The notes under the pieces: model-generated
Databases searched by the model: none
What the model was told of the DNA's origin: nothing
The model's input: only the letters and a program-made list of their open reading frames with translations
Translations under genes and position numbers: made by a program
Shown: positions 1 through 11,536 of the stretch, piece by piece
Layout of the letters: each line of letters starts with the position of its first letter
Numbering within the stretch: position 1 is the stretch's first letter
Origin: Moniliella sp. 'wahieum'
Taxonomy: Eukaryota > Basidiomycota > Moniliellomycetes > Moniliellales > Moniliellaceae
Assembly (NCBI GenBank): GCA_003971905.1
Contig: RSEE01000025.1
Coordinates: forward strand, 1 to 64,000
Direction of reading: 5' to 3'
Length of the DNA: 64,000 nucleotides

Positions 1-1267
1 GTTAGCCAAGGTTGCTGTGTACAAGACGTTTAGCCACCTGAAGAACATGAAAAGGGCACTGCTCAACGGCAGAAGTATAAGCCAGATGTAGCAATCTCGC
101 TTTGGTTGGGAAGAAACAAGAGCAGAGGACGTGGTGCGAAGCGGAGGAACCAGCAAGAGGGAGACGCTAATAGAGCGAATAACTTGAAAAAAATTGGGAG
201 AGACGGGGTCTCAGCAACAATCAGATGCCCACATCCTTCTAGAACTTATACCAATGAAGATTTTCTGACTGTGTTCTTCACAGAGCCTCTTCCTCCTCTG
301 TACCATAATACCTGCCTTGGGAAGGGCACGTGGGGAACATGTCAGTGTCGAAGCACCTCATGTAGCTGTTGTCATACTCGGGACAAGGTGAAGGAGACCA
401 GAGTCGAGAGACTAGGTCAAGGGATGTAGCAATCGTTCTTGGGAAGAAGAAAGAACAAGAGGACGTGGTGCGAAATGGAAGAAACAGGGAAAGAGCGAGA
501 CGCTGGAGACGAAGAAATCGGAAATGGGAACGAGATGACAGCTGTACCCACTTTCAACAGCTCTCCACCCGGAGCCTATTACCGTTGCTCTCCATACGAG
601 TGTTGACCGTACACAACCAAAACGAGTCCTCACTGCAAAGGTAGGGTTGTGCTGCTCCACCACAACGCAGAACGGCGCCCAGTCGTTTCTTCCAGACCTG
701 GAATGAGAAAAGGGGGAGATGAGGTGGATGAAGAAATGGACACGATCAACGAGATCGATTGTTCTCCATCAGACAAGCAGCCCGTCAAGCTAGCTTGCGT
801 CTCGGGCGGAGAACAATGGTCAATGGGGACAGTCGAGCGATGAGCACCGCGCGTGATGAGCGCGAGACACACCGCATGTGACATTTCCCGAGCTGCCAGG
901 GGCGCGACGAGGTTGAGTGGTAGCGCCGTGCTTGGCCTGCCGACTGCGGGCGGGGGCCTCGTGAGAGTGACTTGCCCAGTGGCGGGTGACATGTGACACG
1001 GGACCCACGCCTGCCAGGCGACAGGCGGCAGGCGACTGCGGCGCCCCCCGCATGCCACATGCCACAGGCCACATGCTGTTTGTCCCTTGCGTCTGTGCCA
1101 GTGCCCCACCGCAGGCGCAGCACCCGCCAGTGTCACCGCGCTCGCGGATCGGGCCGCAGGGGCTGTGTGTGTCGGATGTCCGGCTGGGGCAGGCTGTGGC
1201 GCGGCGCTCTCCAGTCGGCCGATGGGCAGCCGCAGAAGCACCGCGCCCCCAACACCACCCGCCCCCC
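1..1267. other. Upstream non-coding region of the Kelch gene
   Basis: I recognise no gene here. Open frames at 106-644 are short and basic and match no family I know. The stretch holds a diverged direct repeat (86-170 and 423-508) and, closer to the Kelch start, two heptad-type repeats (987-996 and 1051-1078). The GC-rich, CA-rich 1000-1260 segment is probably the promoter of the downstream gene. The long minus-strand frame over 630-1757 is a composition-driven shadow. Confidence 0.6.
86..508 (+). repeat. Diverged direct repeat, two copies about 337 bp apart
   Basis: Copy 1 (86-170) and copy 2 (423-508) share, in the same order, GATGTAGCAATC, TTGGGAAGAA, ACAAGAG, AGGACGTGGTGCGAA, GGAA and GAGACGCT, with small indels between these blocks. 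The coordinates given span both copies. Each reads as lysine/arginine-rich peptide but in different frames, so coding is doubtful. It could be a local duplication or two pieces of one decayed element. Confidence 0.6.
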
Positions 1268-4200
1268 ATGGCCATCTTTGGCAAGCGCAACAAGGACAAG
1301 GACAAGGACAAGGACAAGGACAAAGACAAGGAGCGCGACCGCCTCGCCCAGCCCACGCCGCCCCCCTCGGGCCCCGCCGTCCGCCCGCCGCATCCACCCT
1401 TGGCCCTCGCCACGCCTCCCCGCTGGTGCCGACGAGGGCCGCGGCATGCCCTTCAAGCGCAAGCCAAGCGCAGGCCCACGCCCAAGCGCAGCCCAGCCCA
1501 CGCGCAAGCCCACGCCATGGCCATGGCCATGGCTCAATCGCCCCCGCTCCCGGCCAACCCTCTCGATGCCTCCAGGCCAGCCTCCTCTTCAACACGGCTA
1601 CGGCGCTGCCCCCCATCCCCATCCACATCCACACCAGCTTCCACAGAAGCTTCCGCACCACCACCCTCGGCCTTCTCAGCAGCAGCCCAACTATCCTTGG
1701 ACTCACAGACGCCTCTCCTTCAGCCGGCTCCTTCTTCGACCCAACACAGAAGAGCACGTCTCCAGCCCCAACCCGTTCCTCGCTATGGATCGGCAGTCAA
1801 CCAGACAGCATCCCACACCGGAGAGCTACTGCTGTTTGGCGGCATTGCCGATGGGGTCGTTAAGAACGATTTGTACAGCATCAATGTCGAACAGCTCAAT
1901 TATCCCCGCCCCCCACTGGCTCCGCTGGGTTCCCCGACAAATCCGACCTCGGGCGCGTGTCGGCTACCCTGATGCAGTGTGCTGGCCCTGCTCCCTCTGC
2001 CCGCATGGGTCACGCGACTGTGCTGGTCTCCAACGTGCTCATCCTCTGGGGCGGAGATTCCAAGGCGAGTGCAAATGATGAGCAAGATCAGGCATTGTAC
2101 TTGCTCAATCTCTCCACTCGCGAGTGGACACGAATCAGCTGTGCCGAGTCTGGCCCCGATGCTTGCCCTCCGGGCGATACCGACATACGATCTCAGTGGT
2201 AGGCAACAAGGTCTACATATTTGGTGGCCAATCAGACTGGCAGCTGTTCAATGACTGTGGAGCTTTGATCTCAACTCTATCAAGACGGGTGCCCGGTGGG
2301 AACGCATTGTGCCCAACTCGACTGTGCCGGCTGCCCGAACAGGTCACACCAGTGTCACATACCAGAACAAGATCTATATCTTCGGCGGCACAGATTCTCA
2401 GTACCACTACAAGGACACGTGGGCATACGATGTGTCGAGCAACACTTGGACTGAAGTATCTTGCATTGGCTACATCCCGCTCCCGCGGGAGGGACATGCT
2501 TCTTGCTTGGTAGATGACGTTATGTACGTCTTTGGCGGACGTGGCGTCGACGGTAAAGAGCTGGGCGACCTAGCCAGCTTCAAGATCTCTACGAACCGGT
2601 GGTACATGTTTTCTAACATGGGACCCGCGCCTTCCCCTCGTTCGGGCCACTCTCTAGCCACATACCAAGACAAGGTGCTCGTTCTTGGCGGGAGGCCTAC
2701 GCTTCGGCCAAGCCAATGATCCCGCCTTTATTTCGGTTTTGAACACGGGCAAGATTAAGTACCCAGCTGATTCGAAGCCCATTGAGCCTCCTAACCCAGC
2801 CACAATGAATGGGAGGCCAGCGGGACACCTGCGATGATACCTACGGCCTCTCAAAGGGCCACCAGCCCCACCTCCGAGCCCCCACCCCACCACATTCCAC
2901 CTCGCGTTTGGTCAGTTCGTCCGGGACACCGTACCCCCCACATACCGAAAGCCCTCTCGACATGATTCGCGTGTCGCCTCCCACTGGAAGCCTGCCCGGC
3001 TCCGCCCCGGCTGCATTAAATGGCCATCGAATGGAGAGGGTTGTCACCCCAAGCTCGTCAGCTCAATCCCACCCCACTTCCATACCAGGGTCGGGCTCCA
3101 TGGGCACAGTAAATGCCAGTGCCGTGGCTGACACCTCCCGGAGCACTGCAATGTCATCTGCCCCAGCTACTGTACGATCTTTCCCTACACACGCCCCTTT
3201 GAAGAGTGGAATTCCTTCTTCGGATTCCACCAATAGGGCGGCTGGGTCGCCAGTGGAGTCGTATCAGACCAATGGATCTGTGTCCCAGCACAAGGACTTG
3301 GACCGGTGGAGCCTGGTCCCCGGACGCGCGGAGACGGGGATACGCCCACCCAGAGCTCACCCATTGTCCCCCATCCGGATCTGGAGGCGTACCGCAAGCG
3401 GGAGATTTGGCTCAAAACGCATTGGCCACGCCATGAAGCGTGGCTTTATCTCCTCGGACATCTTGACCGACGCGCCGGATGATGAGACGAGTCGTGAACT
3501 GGCCCAATTGAATGTCGGCGCGGACGACTCAGACAAGGCGCGAATCGTCCAGGCCCTCTGACACTTAAGGCTCAGCTGGCGCAAGCTCAAGTATGTATCG
3601 GTTTCCTTGTTGTTCCTAGGTACTGATCTTCCCTGCTCTAGACCACGATATCTGAACAAGCCACGCGCGAGATGGAGCTCCGAGCCGAGACGGAGAAGTC
3701 CCACCGAGCGATCTTAGCTGAGGCAGCGTGGTATCGCGCCAAATTGTCCGCCTACGAGACAGCAAACGCGTCCGAACTGTCCAAGCTGGACCAGGAGCGG
3801 ACTGCAGGGATGGAGGCCCGGCTGTCGAGTGCGTTGCGCGACAAGGCCGAAATGGAGCGGCAACTTGCCTTGACGCAAGAGCAGTACCAGTTGGAAACTC
3901 AGTTGCGTCTCTCTGCCGAGAACGGCTAGCAGAGACAAGCAAACGCGTAGTAGCGGCCGAGGCGGCCCAGATGGGTGTATGAAGATTTGTCTTCACTTCA
4001 AAAACGTGCCTACACTGCCGAAAGTGTGTTACGGGAGCAGACCGAGCGCGCTGTAAGCGCCACTTCGCTCCTTGACCGCGAGCGAGCCGAGCATGGGCGC
4101 GTCCGATCGGCCAACGAAGATGCGAATGCCCTTCATCCACACAACGGGAGAGCCTGCTTCATCTTCAAGCCGCATTGACCTCCACCACGGCTCGATCCGA

Positions 4201-5592
4201 AGAGCATTACCGTCTCTACATCCAGCACCGAGATTTGGCCCAAACAAACCAAGAAGTGGTGGCGACGCTCCAGTCCCAACTGGATCAAAAGATCCAAGAG
4301 ACGCTCACACTCAGCGAAAAGGTGGATGATTTGCAGCGTCTTTTGGCTGCTGCTGAGGCCGAGGCCTCGGCGCATCGTTTGGCCAGTGCCACGAGCTTGG
4401 CCCAAGTCTTGCAGACGCGCGATGTGGCTGCTCAGCGGGCGGTTGATGCACAAGTGCCGCCCGAGGTGGACGACCAACTTCGGGCGCTCGAGGTCAAGTG
4501 ACATCGTTGCAAGACATGCATGCTGTAGCGCGTACAGCAGTGGACGAAGCGACGAACGAGCTGACCTTGGTGCGAGAGATGAATGTCAAGCTGAGAAGCA
4601 ACGGTCTGGGATCCAGTCGGAATTGAGTGTGGCTCGCGCCCAATTGGCCATTGCGGTTCAGGAGGTGGCACGGATGAAGGAGATGTTGGTTCAGAGCCAA
4701 GTGGATGTACGCGACGCGCGCCGCGATGCGGAGCAGACGCATCTCAAGCTCCATCTGTTGCGGGAACACCTTGCACAGCAGGGCATCCCCTTACCGCCCG
4801 ATGAGCAGGTGGATCAGATGGGGGCAGCAGCGCAACTTGCCCTGTTGCAGCAGCGTCTCGAACAGAGCTCCCGTGCACCACAGAGTGCCAAACGCAGTTG
4901 GCCGATGCACACGCTCAGATGCTTCGCTGAAACGATCTCTGGCCCAGGGGGTGAACCGGGCGGCTTGGGAAGAGGCTGTAGCCCGAGGGACGAGAGCGAG
5001 CGCCAAGCGGAGCAAACGTCCAAGGACTACCAAGATCGTATGGACCAGCTCGAGGAGGACTATGCAACGGCGATGGACTATGTCCATAGCGCTGAAACTG
5101 AGGTGCGACAATTGCGGGAGGAAGTGAGCCGGACTCAGCAAGAGAGCGTGGCTTTGGCAGAGCAGTTGGCCCAGCGCCGCACACTCTCCACTTCTGGCAC
5201 GCCTGCTTCGCCAGCCGACGCCGACATGTTAGCTGTACACGCCCGTCTGGCCAATCTGTCCTCGGCGTACAAGGAGGTGACGGAGGTGAACCGCGAGCTG
5301 GATCGTCGGATGGCTTCTATGATGCACAACAAAAAGAGGTCCACGACCGCGCCCGCATTCAGACCGAAACGACGGGCGCGACGGAGAAGAAGGTGCGCTC
5401 CAAGGCCAAGTGACTGGGTTGGAACGCGATCTGGTTCAGAGTCGCGACGAATTGGAACACACCTTGAGTCTCAACCAACACCTGAGCAGGGAACTGGCTC
5501 GCGCCGCATCAGTTTCCGCGCCTCGGACCACCCCGCCCTCGGCTTCTTCTGTCCCGCATGCACCCACCCTCTCCTCCATGAGTGAGGAGTAG
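1268..5592 (+). CDS. Kelch-repeat / coiled-coil cell-polarity protein (Tea1-like)
   Basis: Model from ATG 1268 to TAG 5590-5592. The N-terminus is a Lys-Asp repeat followed by a long Pro/His/Gln-rich disordered stretch. A Kelch propeller follows at about 1780-2720, with blades visible as GELLLFGG, NVLILWGGD, NKVYIFGGQSD, NKIYIFGGTDS, DVMYVFGGRGVDG and KVLVLGG. A Ser/Pro-rich linker (2800-3560) leads into a long heptad-rich coiled coil (3650-5580). This order is that of fungal Tea1/Tea3/Kel proteins, which ride microtubule plus ends and mark growth sites; the function is inferred from that family. One intron is clear, 3591-3641 (GTATGT...CTCTAG). The reading frame is broken many times by single missing bases, for example near 2176 (GGC GAT where GGC CGA TAC is needed) and near 2253 (GACTG for GACCTG). 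Naming to the family level is safe; the exact orthologue is not. Confidence 0.8.
1292..1333 (+). repeat. In-frame hexanucleotide repeat (AAGGAC)n coding Lys-Asp
   Basis: Six to seven near-perfect AAGGAC units directly after the start of the Kelch protein encode alternating Lys-Asp. One unit is AAAGAC. A pure hexamer like this is prone to length change and is worth noting as a coding microsatellite. Confidence 0.9.
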
Positions 5593-5975
5593 AACCGCTC
5601 ATTTTGGTATCCAGCCTTCATCCCACCGGGGAATCACCACGATCTATCTGGGCCGATGGCCAAACTCGATTCCTTCGCTTGACGCTTCTTTCGTTTTGTC
5701 GGCTCTGGTTCGGTGCTCCCCCATACCACCGGTTCCCTGGCGGAGCCAAGGAGCGTTCCAGCTACATTCAGTTATTGTATACACCCGTCCTGTCCACGGC
5801 ATTCCATTCGTGTTGTTTTGTAGAACCGCCTCTCGCACTTTCCAGTCCACACCCTTCCCCGCTGCCCAATGGGATCATAGCGAGGGTCTGATATATAGCA
5901 ACTACTGCTGGATACTAAATCTGTGCCGGCGCCGTACATGGGCAAATTGCCTTTATCCATTACGCCCCGCCTCAT
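5593..5975. other. Convergent intergenic region
   Basis: The stretch lies between the 3' ends of the Kelch gene and DIS3. I see no gene; it presumably holds both 3' UTRs and overlapping termination signals. Confidence 0.6.
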
Positions 5976-8900
5976 CTACTCGTCGACCAGGGCCATCTTG
6001 ACCTTACCACGGTGGGTGTTGCGGTCGCGCTCCACCCCAAACGCACCGAGCACGAGTCGAACACGGCGAGCGTCACATCCTTCGACAAGCCCGAATGCGA
6101 GCGAGGGATGGTAACCGTAAACTTCTCTGGGTCAAACTCACAGTCGCGGTCGAAGGTGATCAACCCCTCAAGCCATATTCGGACACATACACCGCCACAC
6201 CGTTCCGGAAGGCACGAATGACGAACGCCTTGCTCTGCAGTGCCACCGTCGTCCCATCTTGGCTCTTGATACCCTTGGACTCCATCGCCGCCACCAACAA
6301 TTCGTTCTTCCGTCCAATCGCCAGCCCCACATAAAACTCCACACTCGCCCGCCCAGCCATCTGCGCCGCACGGTGCCGCCGGTTCGAGTTGGCCAACATC
6401 ACCTCCACTCCATGCTTAGACGCCAAGTGCGGGTCGGCTTGCTCATACCCAATCGCCGAAGCCAGCTGACGGTGCGCCAGCACGTCGGGATACCGCGAAT
6501 GGGAGAGTGAAGTGGGTGTACATATCGGTAGCCAGACCGTATGGCCAAACTGATCAGCTGCCACAGTGCCAGAGCAGAAATACTCGGCTGACAGCATACA
6601 GCGCGTAGCCATGATACGGACCAGGGTGTTAAACTCAGGGAGCGAAGGGTCGATGCACTTTCCAACGAGTCTGCCAACGCGCGCGACGACGACACATCTA
6701 GTTCAAATCCTTTCTTCACCTTCAAGATTTTGGCCAGCATCTCAAAGTTGGACGAAGGGGGGCACCGTGTCGCCGAAGCACAGCAGTTTGAGGATAGGCT
6801 TGTTGCACGCGCCGCGCAACACTGATGTTGGCCAAAAGCATAAACTCCTCCACCAACGAGTTGGTCTCAAAAAGTTCCTTGCGCTCCACGTCAATCGGGC
6901 CAGTCATCTCAGCGCTATCGAGGTGGATCTTGACCTCGGGCGACGCCAGGTTGAGTGCACCGGCTTCGATACGTTTCTGTTTGAGTTTGATAGCCAAATG
7001 GTTGAGCAGCCGAATTGACTCGGTGATGGCGTCTGTCTTGCTGGCATCGTCCTTGCGCCTCTGGGCATCCTCGTAGGTAAATGCTTCCTTGGACGCAATC
7101 ACGCTCTTGTGGAAGCGGACATTCACAATCTCCCCTTCTTCCGTCATCTCCCACACACACGAAAACGCGGCGTTCCACGTGAGGGCGCAGGGAGCAAAGG
7201 TTGGTGCCCAACAGAGAGGGAAGCATGTCAATACGCTTGTCGACCAAGTAAACCGTCGTACTGCGCGACGCAGCCTCCTTGTCCATGGGAGTGCCAGGTC
7301 GAACAAAGTAGGAGACATCGGCAATGTGCACTCCGGCCTCAATGTTGCCATTGGGAGACGCTTGGCGTGCAGAGCATCGTCAATGTCTTGGCACCCAGGT
7401 GGATCAATCGAGCAAATGTTCTCATCACGCATATCAACCCGATCGCGCCAACGCGGGCCACCAGCGTCCTTCGCTGGAACAACCCACTTATCGCCTTCCG
7501 GAGGAAGACAATCCAAATGGCTTTGCTAAAGGGGCGGTAGGGCACATCGTGCTCCAGCAGCAAGCTCTCTTGCTCTGCTTCCTTGCTTTCCGCACGACCG
7601 AGTGCTCGGACAAAGTGTCCATCGGGGTAGCGCGATGTGACAGGCCAGTCGTCAATGGTGATGAGAATCTTCTGTCCCAAAAGTTCCTTGGCCTGCCGGG
7701 TGCGGATGCGCACCCTAGGAATCTTGCGGTCGACAGGGCTGGCAAAGAGTGTAGTCGGACCCAGACTGGACATGGCACTTGCCGAAACAGAAGAGTTGAC
7801 CACATGGGCCACATAGGAGCGCCAGTTGCGCTTGACAATGCCAACCACTTTGCCCGTGGGCTTGACTTCCGCCGGATCCTTCTGGCGCGTCTGCTCGGCG
7901 TCCTGCTCTTCCCTTCGCTCCGCAGCCATATCTTCCGCATCAGCCTCCTCCGCTCCCTCCTCCGCATCTTCCCCATCACCACCAGCATCGTCGTTCTTCA
8001 GCGCTTGGTCCATATCCAACACGCATCCGCCCCGGCTCGCCATTCGCTCCGAGGGAGAAGCTCAACCGCAACAAAGTCGCCATCTACCGCACGGTTCATT
8101 GCCTCCCGCCCGAGCAGCAGGATGGGCTGGTCCATCCCGCGAACATTGACTGATGCTTCAAGGTAGTTGTAGGTCGAAGCATTGAAGAATCCCGTATACA
8201 GCGCACCCGACTTGACGCCGGCATCCAGCTCGTTGGCTTCGAGATAATCAGGGTAGTAGACGGTGTGCTTCTGGAGCGTCGTCGACTCTTCCACATTACG
8301 GGCCGACAACAGGTCGGTCAACCTCTGTGATACATTTTCGGGCAAGCCCGATATGTAGTCCTTCACCCTGAGTGCCTGGATTCCCTCTGCCTTGGCTTTG
8401 CGTACACTGTCTCCATCATCCGAAAGCATCACCACCCGAGCAGGGGGGAAGATGGCCATGAGGTGGCTTGAGTACCACTTGGTTGCAACGCGGATCGCAC
8501 GTCGTTGGCGTCGTTGGGGGACTCGTTAGTCATCGATTGGGTTGCAGTAGCACTAGGAAATCAAGGGCGTATCAGTAACAACAAAATAATAAGAGGGGGG
8601 TGCACGTACGCGCTGAATTGGTTCCAGTATACCCAGAAGTTCCGCTCGGGCTCCTGGATGAGGGCTTGCAGACGGTTGAACAGGGGCATACTTCGATGCC
8701 TTACCTCGTCCAAAACAGTTTGGAGGACGATAACGTTGGTGAAGGCGGGTCTGGCCGGGTGTTTGTCATCGGCGGGTAGCATGGCCTCCAGCAGGTCCAT
8801 TTGGTGAAGGACAATGTTGGTGTCGATGAGTAAGTAGTAGTTGCCTTGGCCGTCAGCTAGATGCTTGTTGGTACTCAATGGAGTGCCAGTAGCGTCAGGG

Positions 8901-9116
8901 CTCGTCCCTCACTTGTGGCCACCGTCTTGCGCAGGGCCTTGTGAAAGGGGGTACAAGTGGCAGTGGGGGGAACCACAGCCGACATCGTCACGCAAGTAGC
9001 GCTCGCGCACGACCCGCAAGACCTTCCCACGAGCTGTTTGCGCTGGTAGCGCTGGAGGGTCACTCCTGGAGCGTCGTCGGGGAGCGGGGACGCTTGAGGA
9101 TGGTGACCTTGGACAT
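5976..9116 (-). CDS. DIS3: Exosome 3'-5' exonuclease/endonuclease Dis3 (Rrp44)
   Basis: Catalytic subunit of the RNA exosome, acting in nucleus and cytoplasm in rRNA processing and RNA decay. Reading down the minus strand: an N-terminal CR3-like block ([18 protein letters not shown]) near 9010; the PIN domain ([18 protein letters not shown], then [20 protein letters not shown]) at 8860-8690 with its acidic residues; [17 protein letters not shown] near 8470; cold-shock/OB segments; and the RNB domain near 7440 with [15 protein letters not shown], whose aspartates bind the catalytic metals. The C-terminal S1 region ends in [10 protein letters not shown] and a stop at 5976-5978. One intron is clear, 8553-8609. 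Start ATG at 9114-9116 is the first in frame with the CR3 block after allowing one missing base near 9050. Several further single-base losses break the frame. It shares a short divergent promoter with the carrier gene. Confidence 0.93.
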
Positions 9117-9351
9117 GATGGTGGTGGTGGTCGAGTTCAACAGCACCAGTCAGTGCCCACTCGCACATGTCGGCGACCAGCACAAATTTGCTGGAACAGA
9201 AAGGCCTGGGCGGAATGGTACAGCGGAATGCCGGGCGGAATGGACCCGGCCTTACATTAAATTTGGAGCGAGTCGGAGTTGTCGCAGCGTCTGAGTGTGA
9301 CTTCTGACTCCGAGGCGGCGCTTTCCTGCCATCGCCCCCCCCGGCTTCAGA
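9117..9351. promoter_or_regulatory. Bidirectional promoter between DIS3 and the carrier gene
   Basis: Only 235 bp separate the two divergent start codons, so both promoters must lie here. It contains a C8 run (about 9335-9342) and a TTCAG just before the carrier ATG, which could be a 3' splice site of a 5' UTR intron. No specific box can be assigned with confidence. Confidence 0.55.
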
Positions 9352-10513
9352 ATGGGTTCGGGGCCGAAGGAAAAGACTGCACCCGCTTTCTTTGGTGACC
9401 ACGCCTACGACCAGGCCATTGCCGGCATTGGCGCCGGGGCGTGGCGACCATGTGCATGAATCCACTGGACTTGATAAGGTCAAATTCCAGGTCGACACGT
9501 CCCCTGTCCGCCCGCTCTTTCGTTGGACACCGTCAACTGCTCAGCCCCTTCCCCTTGGCACGCGGATACGTCAGGCTGCGGTTCATGTCGCTACGGGAGG
9601 ACGAATTGGTCGCGACATGGCCCACTCACTCCGCACCATCGTCCGTGACCAGGGTGTATTGGGCCTGTACCGCGGCGTGTGCACCAACATCGTCGGCAAC
9701 TCTGTCAGCTGGGGGCTCTACTTTTTGTGGTAGGTCAATTACCTTTTTATGAATCAACCTTGTCTTTTGTGCTAACAACTCGGTTAACTGTAGGTATACC
9801 CAAATGAAGGACCTCATTGCTCGTGGCGATGAGAACGTGAACTCTCCCCCAGCCAACATCTTCTCGCAGCGAGTGTCAGTGGCTGTCTCAGCGCCTGGCT
9901 CACAAACCCAATCTGGGTGGTCAAAGTACGCATGTTCTCCAACGCACCGCCAGGGAAAGTTCCCAGGTATCCTCTGTTCTACCGGTCTACAAGGGATTGG
10001 CTGACGGCCTGCGGTCGATCTACCATACCGAAGGTATTCGGGGATGGTATCGTGGTGCTGGACTGAGCTTGCTGGGTGTGAGCAATGGGGCAATTCAGTT
10101 TACCGTATACGAGTCGCTCAACGCTGGCGTAGCGCCGTTCACATTCGCCGGCAAGGCGGGAACGTGGAGCACATGTCCGAGGCGGGGTCAAGCTAAGCAA
10201 TACCGAGTACACATCGCTCGGGTTCCAGCAAAATGTTGGCCATCCTCGCTACATATCCTTACCAAGTCGTCCGCAGCCGGTGCAAAATTATTCTTCCGGT
10301 CAGCAATTCCCCAGTGCGCTGGACACCGTCCGTACCACCTTTACTCGCGAGGGCGGCGTTCGCGCCTTCTACAAGGGCCTCACCGCCACCTTCATCCGAG
10401 TTTTGCCCTCGACATGCGTCACGTTTGTGGTGTACGAACAGATTTCTTGGTTCCTTCGCGATGCAGCCATTAAACGCGCCGGCGAGAGTCATCTCCTCCA
10501 GGACCGACACTGA
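9352..10513 (+). CDS. FLX1: Mitochondrial folate/FAD-type carrier (SLC25, Flx1-like)
   Basis: Six-helix SLC25 carrier of the mitochondrial inner membrane. Three repeat units are visible. Unit 1 holds the carrier signature PLDLIKVKFQV once two missing bases are allowed (near 9440 and 9476), and later GLYRGVCTNIVGN and SWGLYFLW. Unit 2 has TNPIWVVKVRMF and WYRGAGLSLLGVSNGAIQF. Unit 3 has TYPYQVVRSR, FYKGLTATFIRVLPST and TFVVYEQ. The SWGLYF and TNPIWVVK combination is typical of the folate/FAD/NAD carrier branch (human SLC25A32, yeast Flx1). One intron, 9730-9793 (GTAGGT, branch GCTAAC, TGTAG), splits the codon for W in FLWYTQMK. The symbol is by family resemblance; substrate is inferred. Confidence 0.85.
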
Positions 10514-11536
10514 ACCTTTCAACTAGCTAATATCGTTCGTTCCTTGTCCCTCTCTACTTATACCGCACGTCCACCTTTCAGTCTGTGCAGCATACCACAC
10601 ATCATCATCACCTTAGTCACTTTTCCTATCGTTCGTTCAATAATACACTGTCTCGTTTCATTCTTCCCAATATTCGATTGTGATCATCGGCCTATAGTGT
10701 ACATACCAAAAGCAAATTCTACTCGGCTCTCATCTCATCCTAATGTTATTATAAGGTTTGGGGTGTCCTTGCCGAAGAGGGGCGAACGCGAGAAGATACA
10801 GCGGGGGCAGGATCATTGCATCATCCACTTCACCACACTCAGTGCGCGTCTGATCGACGGATGGGCGAAAGAGATCCTTTCGCAACTAATACGCACTGTA
10901 TTCCGACTCGTGGAGCTCCCGTCGAGAAATGTAGGATACGGCCTGCGGCCCAAGGATACAATTTTATGGAGAGGGTGTGTCGAAAGCGGGGGTCAACAGG
11001 AGGGTCAACGCGTCAACGTACGTCGAGAGTTGACGTTCAAAAAGCTCAAAGCAACGCGGGACTTGCGCCTGTGGTGTATTAGATGCAAGAGACGGCAAGG
11101 GTGTTGTGGCTTTCGCGATACTATACATAAGAATAGTGAGAGGCGTGTGGAGAGCAGATAGAGGTGATAAAAATGCGCCGCTGGGGCTGCTCTAGTCCGA
11201 TGGGCCCTGTGGCCTGGACTGAGTAACTAAGTACTGACATAGTTCCCTCCCGGCTGGCTATAACACCGAGGCCTGAGGCCTGAGGACACTGAGGCCTCGC
11301 GCTGGCGACCGAAACGTAACGTCGAGTTGGACACTTATATTATCCCGCTGTCTTCATCGGCTAATGGGGGCTAAGATGCACAGCGGCGCTACTATAAGCT
11401 TTTCGGCTTCGGCACTGCGCTTTTCTCTGTCGATATATATTTGCTCCGCTGCATATAGCCCCTGCTGCGCCTAGGATATACCCTTCTCGATTATCTCGAT
11501 TTTCCCGCCACCACCACCCCTGGTTACGCCCCCAGC
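10514..11536. other. Intergenic region upstream of the kinase gene
   Basis: AT-richer than its neighbours. An open frame at 10544-11161 matches no family and has no coding feel (it starts within the 3' UTR of the carrier). Around 11000-11040 there are scattered TCAACG and TGACGTTCA motifs, and 11269-11297 is a heptad-type array. A pyrimidine-rich tract near 11470-11530 precedes the kinase ATG. Confidence 0.6.
11269..11297. repeat. Heptad palindrome array, GGCC type
   Basis: TGA followed by GGCC, repeated at 7 bp (AGGCCT at 11269-11274 and 11276-11281), then a degenerate unit and another AGGCCT at 11292-11297. Confidence 0.75.

Noticed and set aside
630..1757. 375-codon minus-strand frame opposite the Kelch N-terminus
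   Set aside because: Low-complexity Trp/Pro/Arg-rich translation of the reverse of a repetitive Pro/Lys/His coding region; a shadow.
10544..11161. 205-codon open frame downstream of the carrier gene
   Set aside because: No family match, it begins in the 3' UTR, and its composition is like intergenic DNA.
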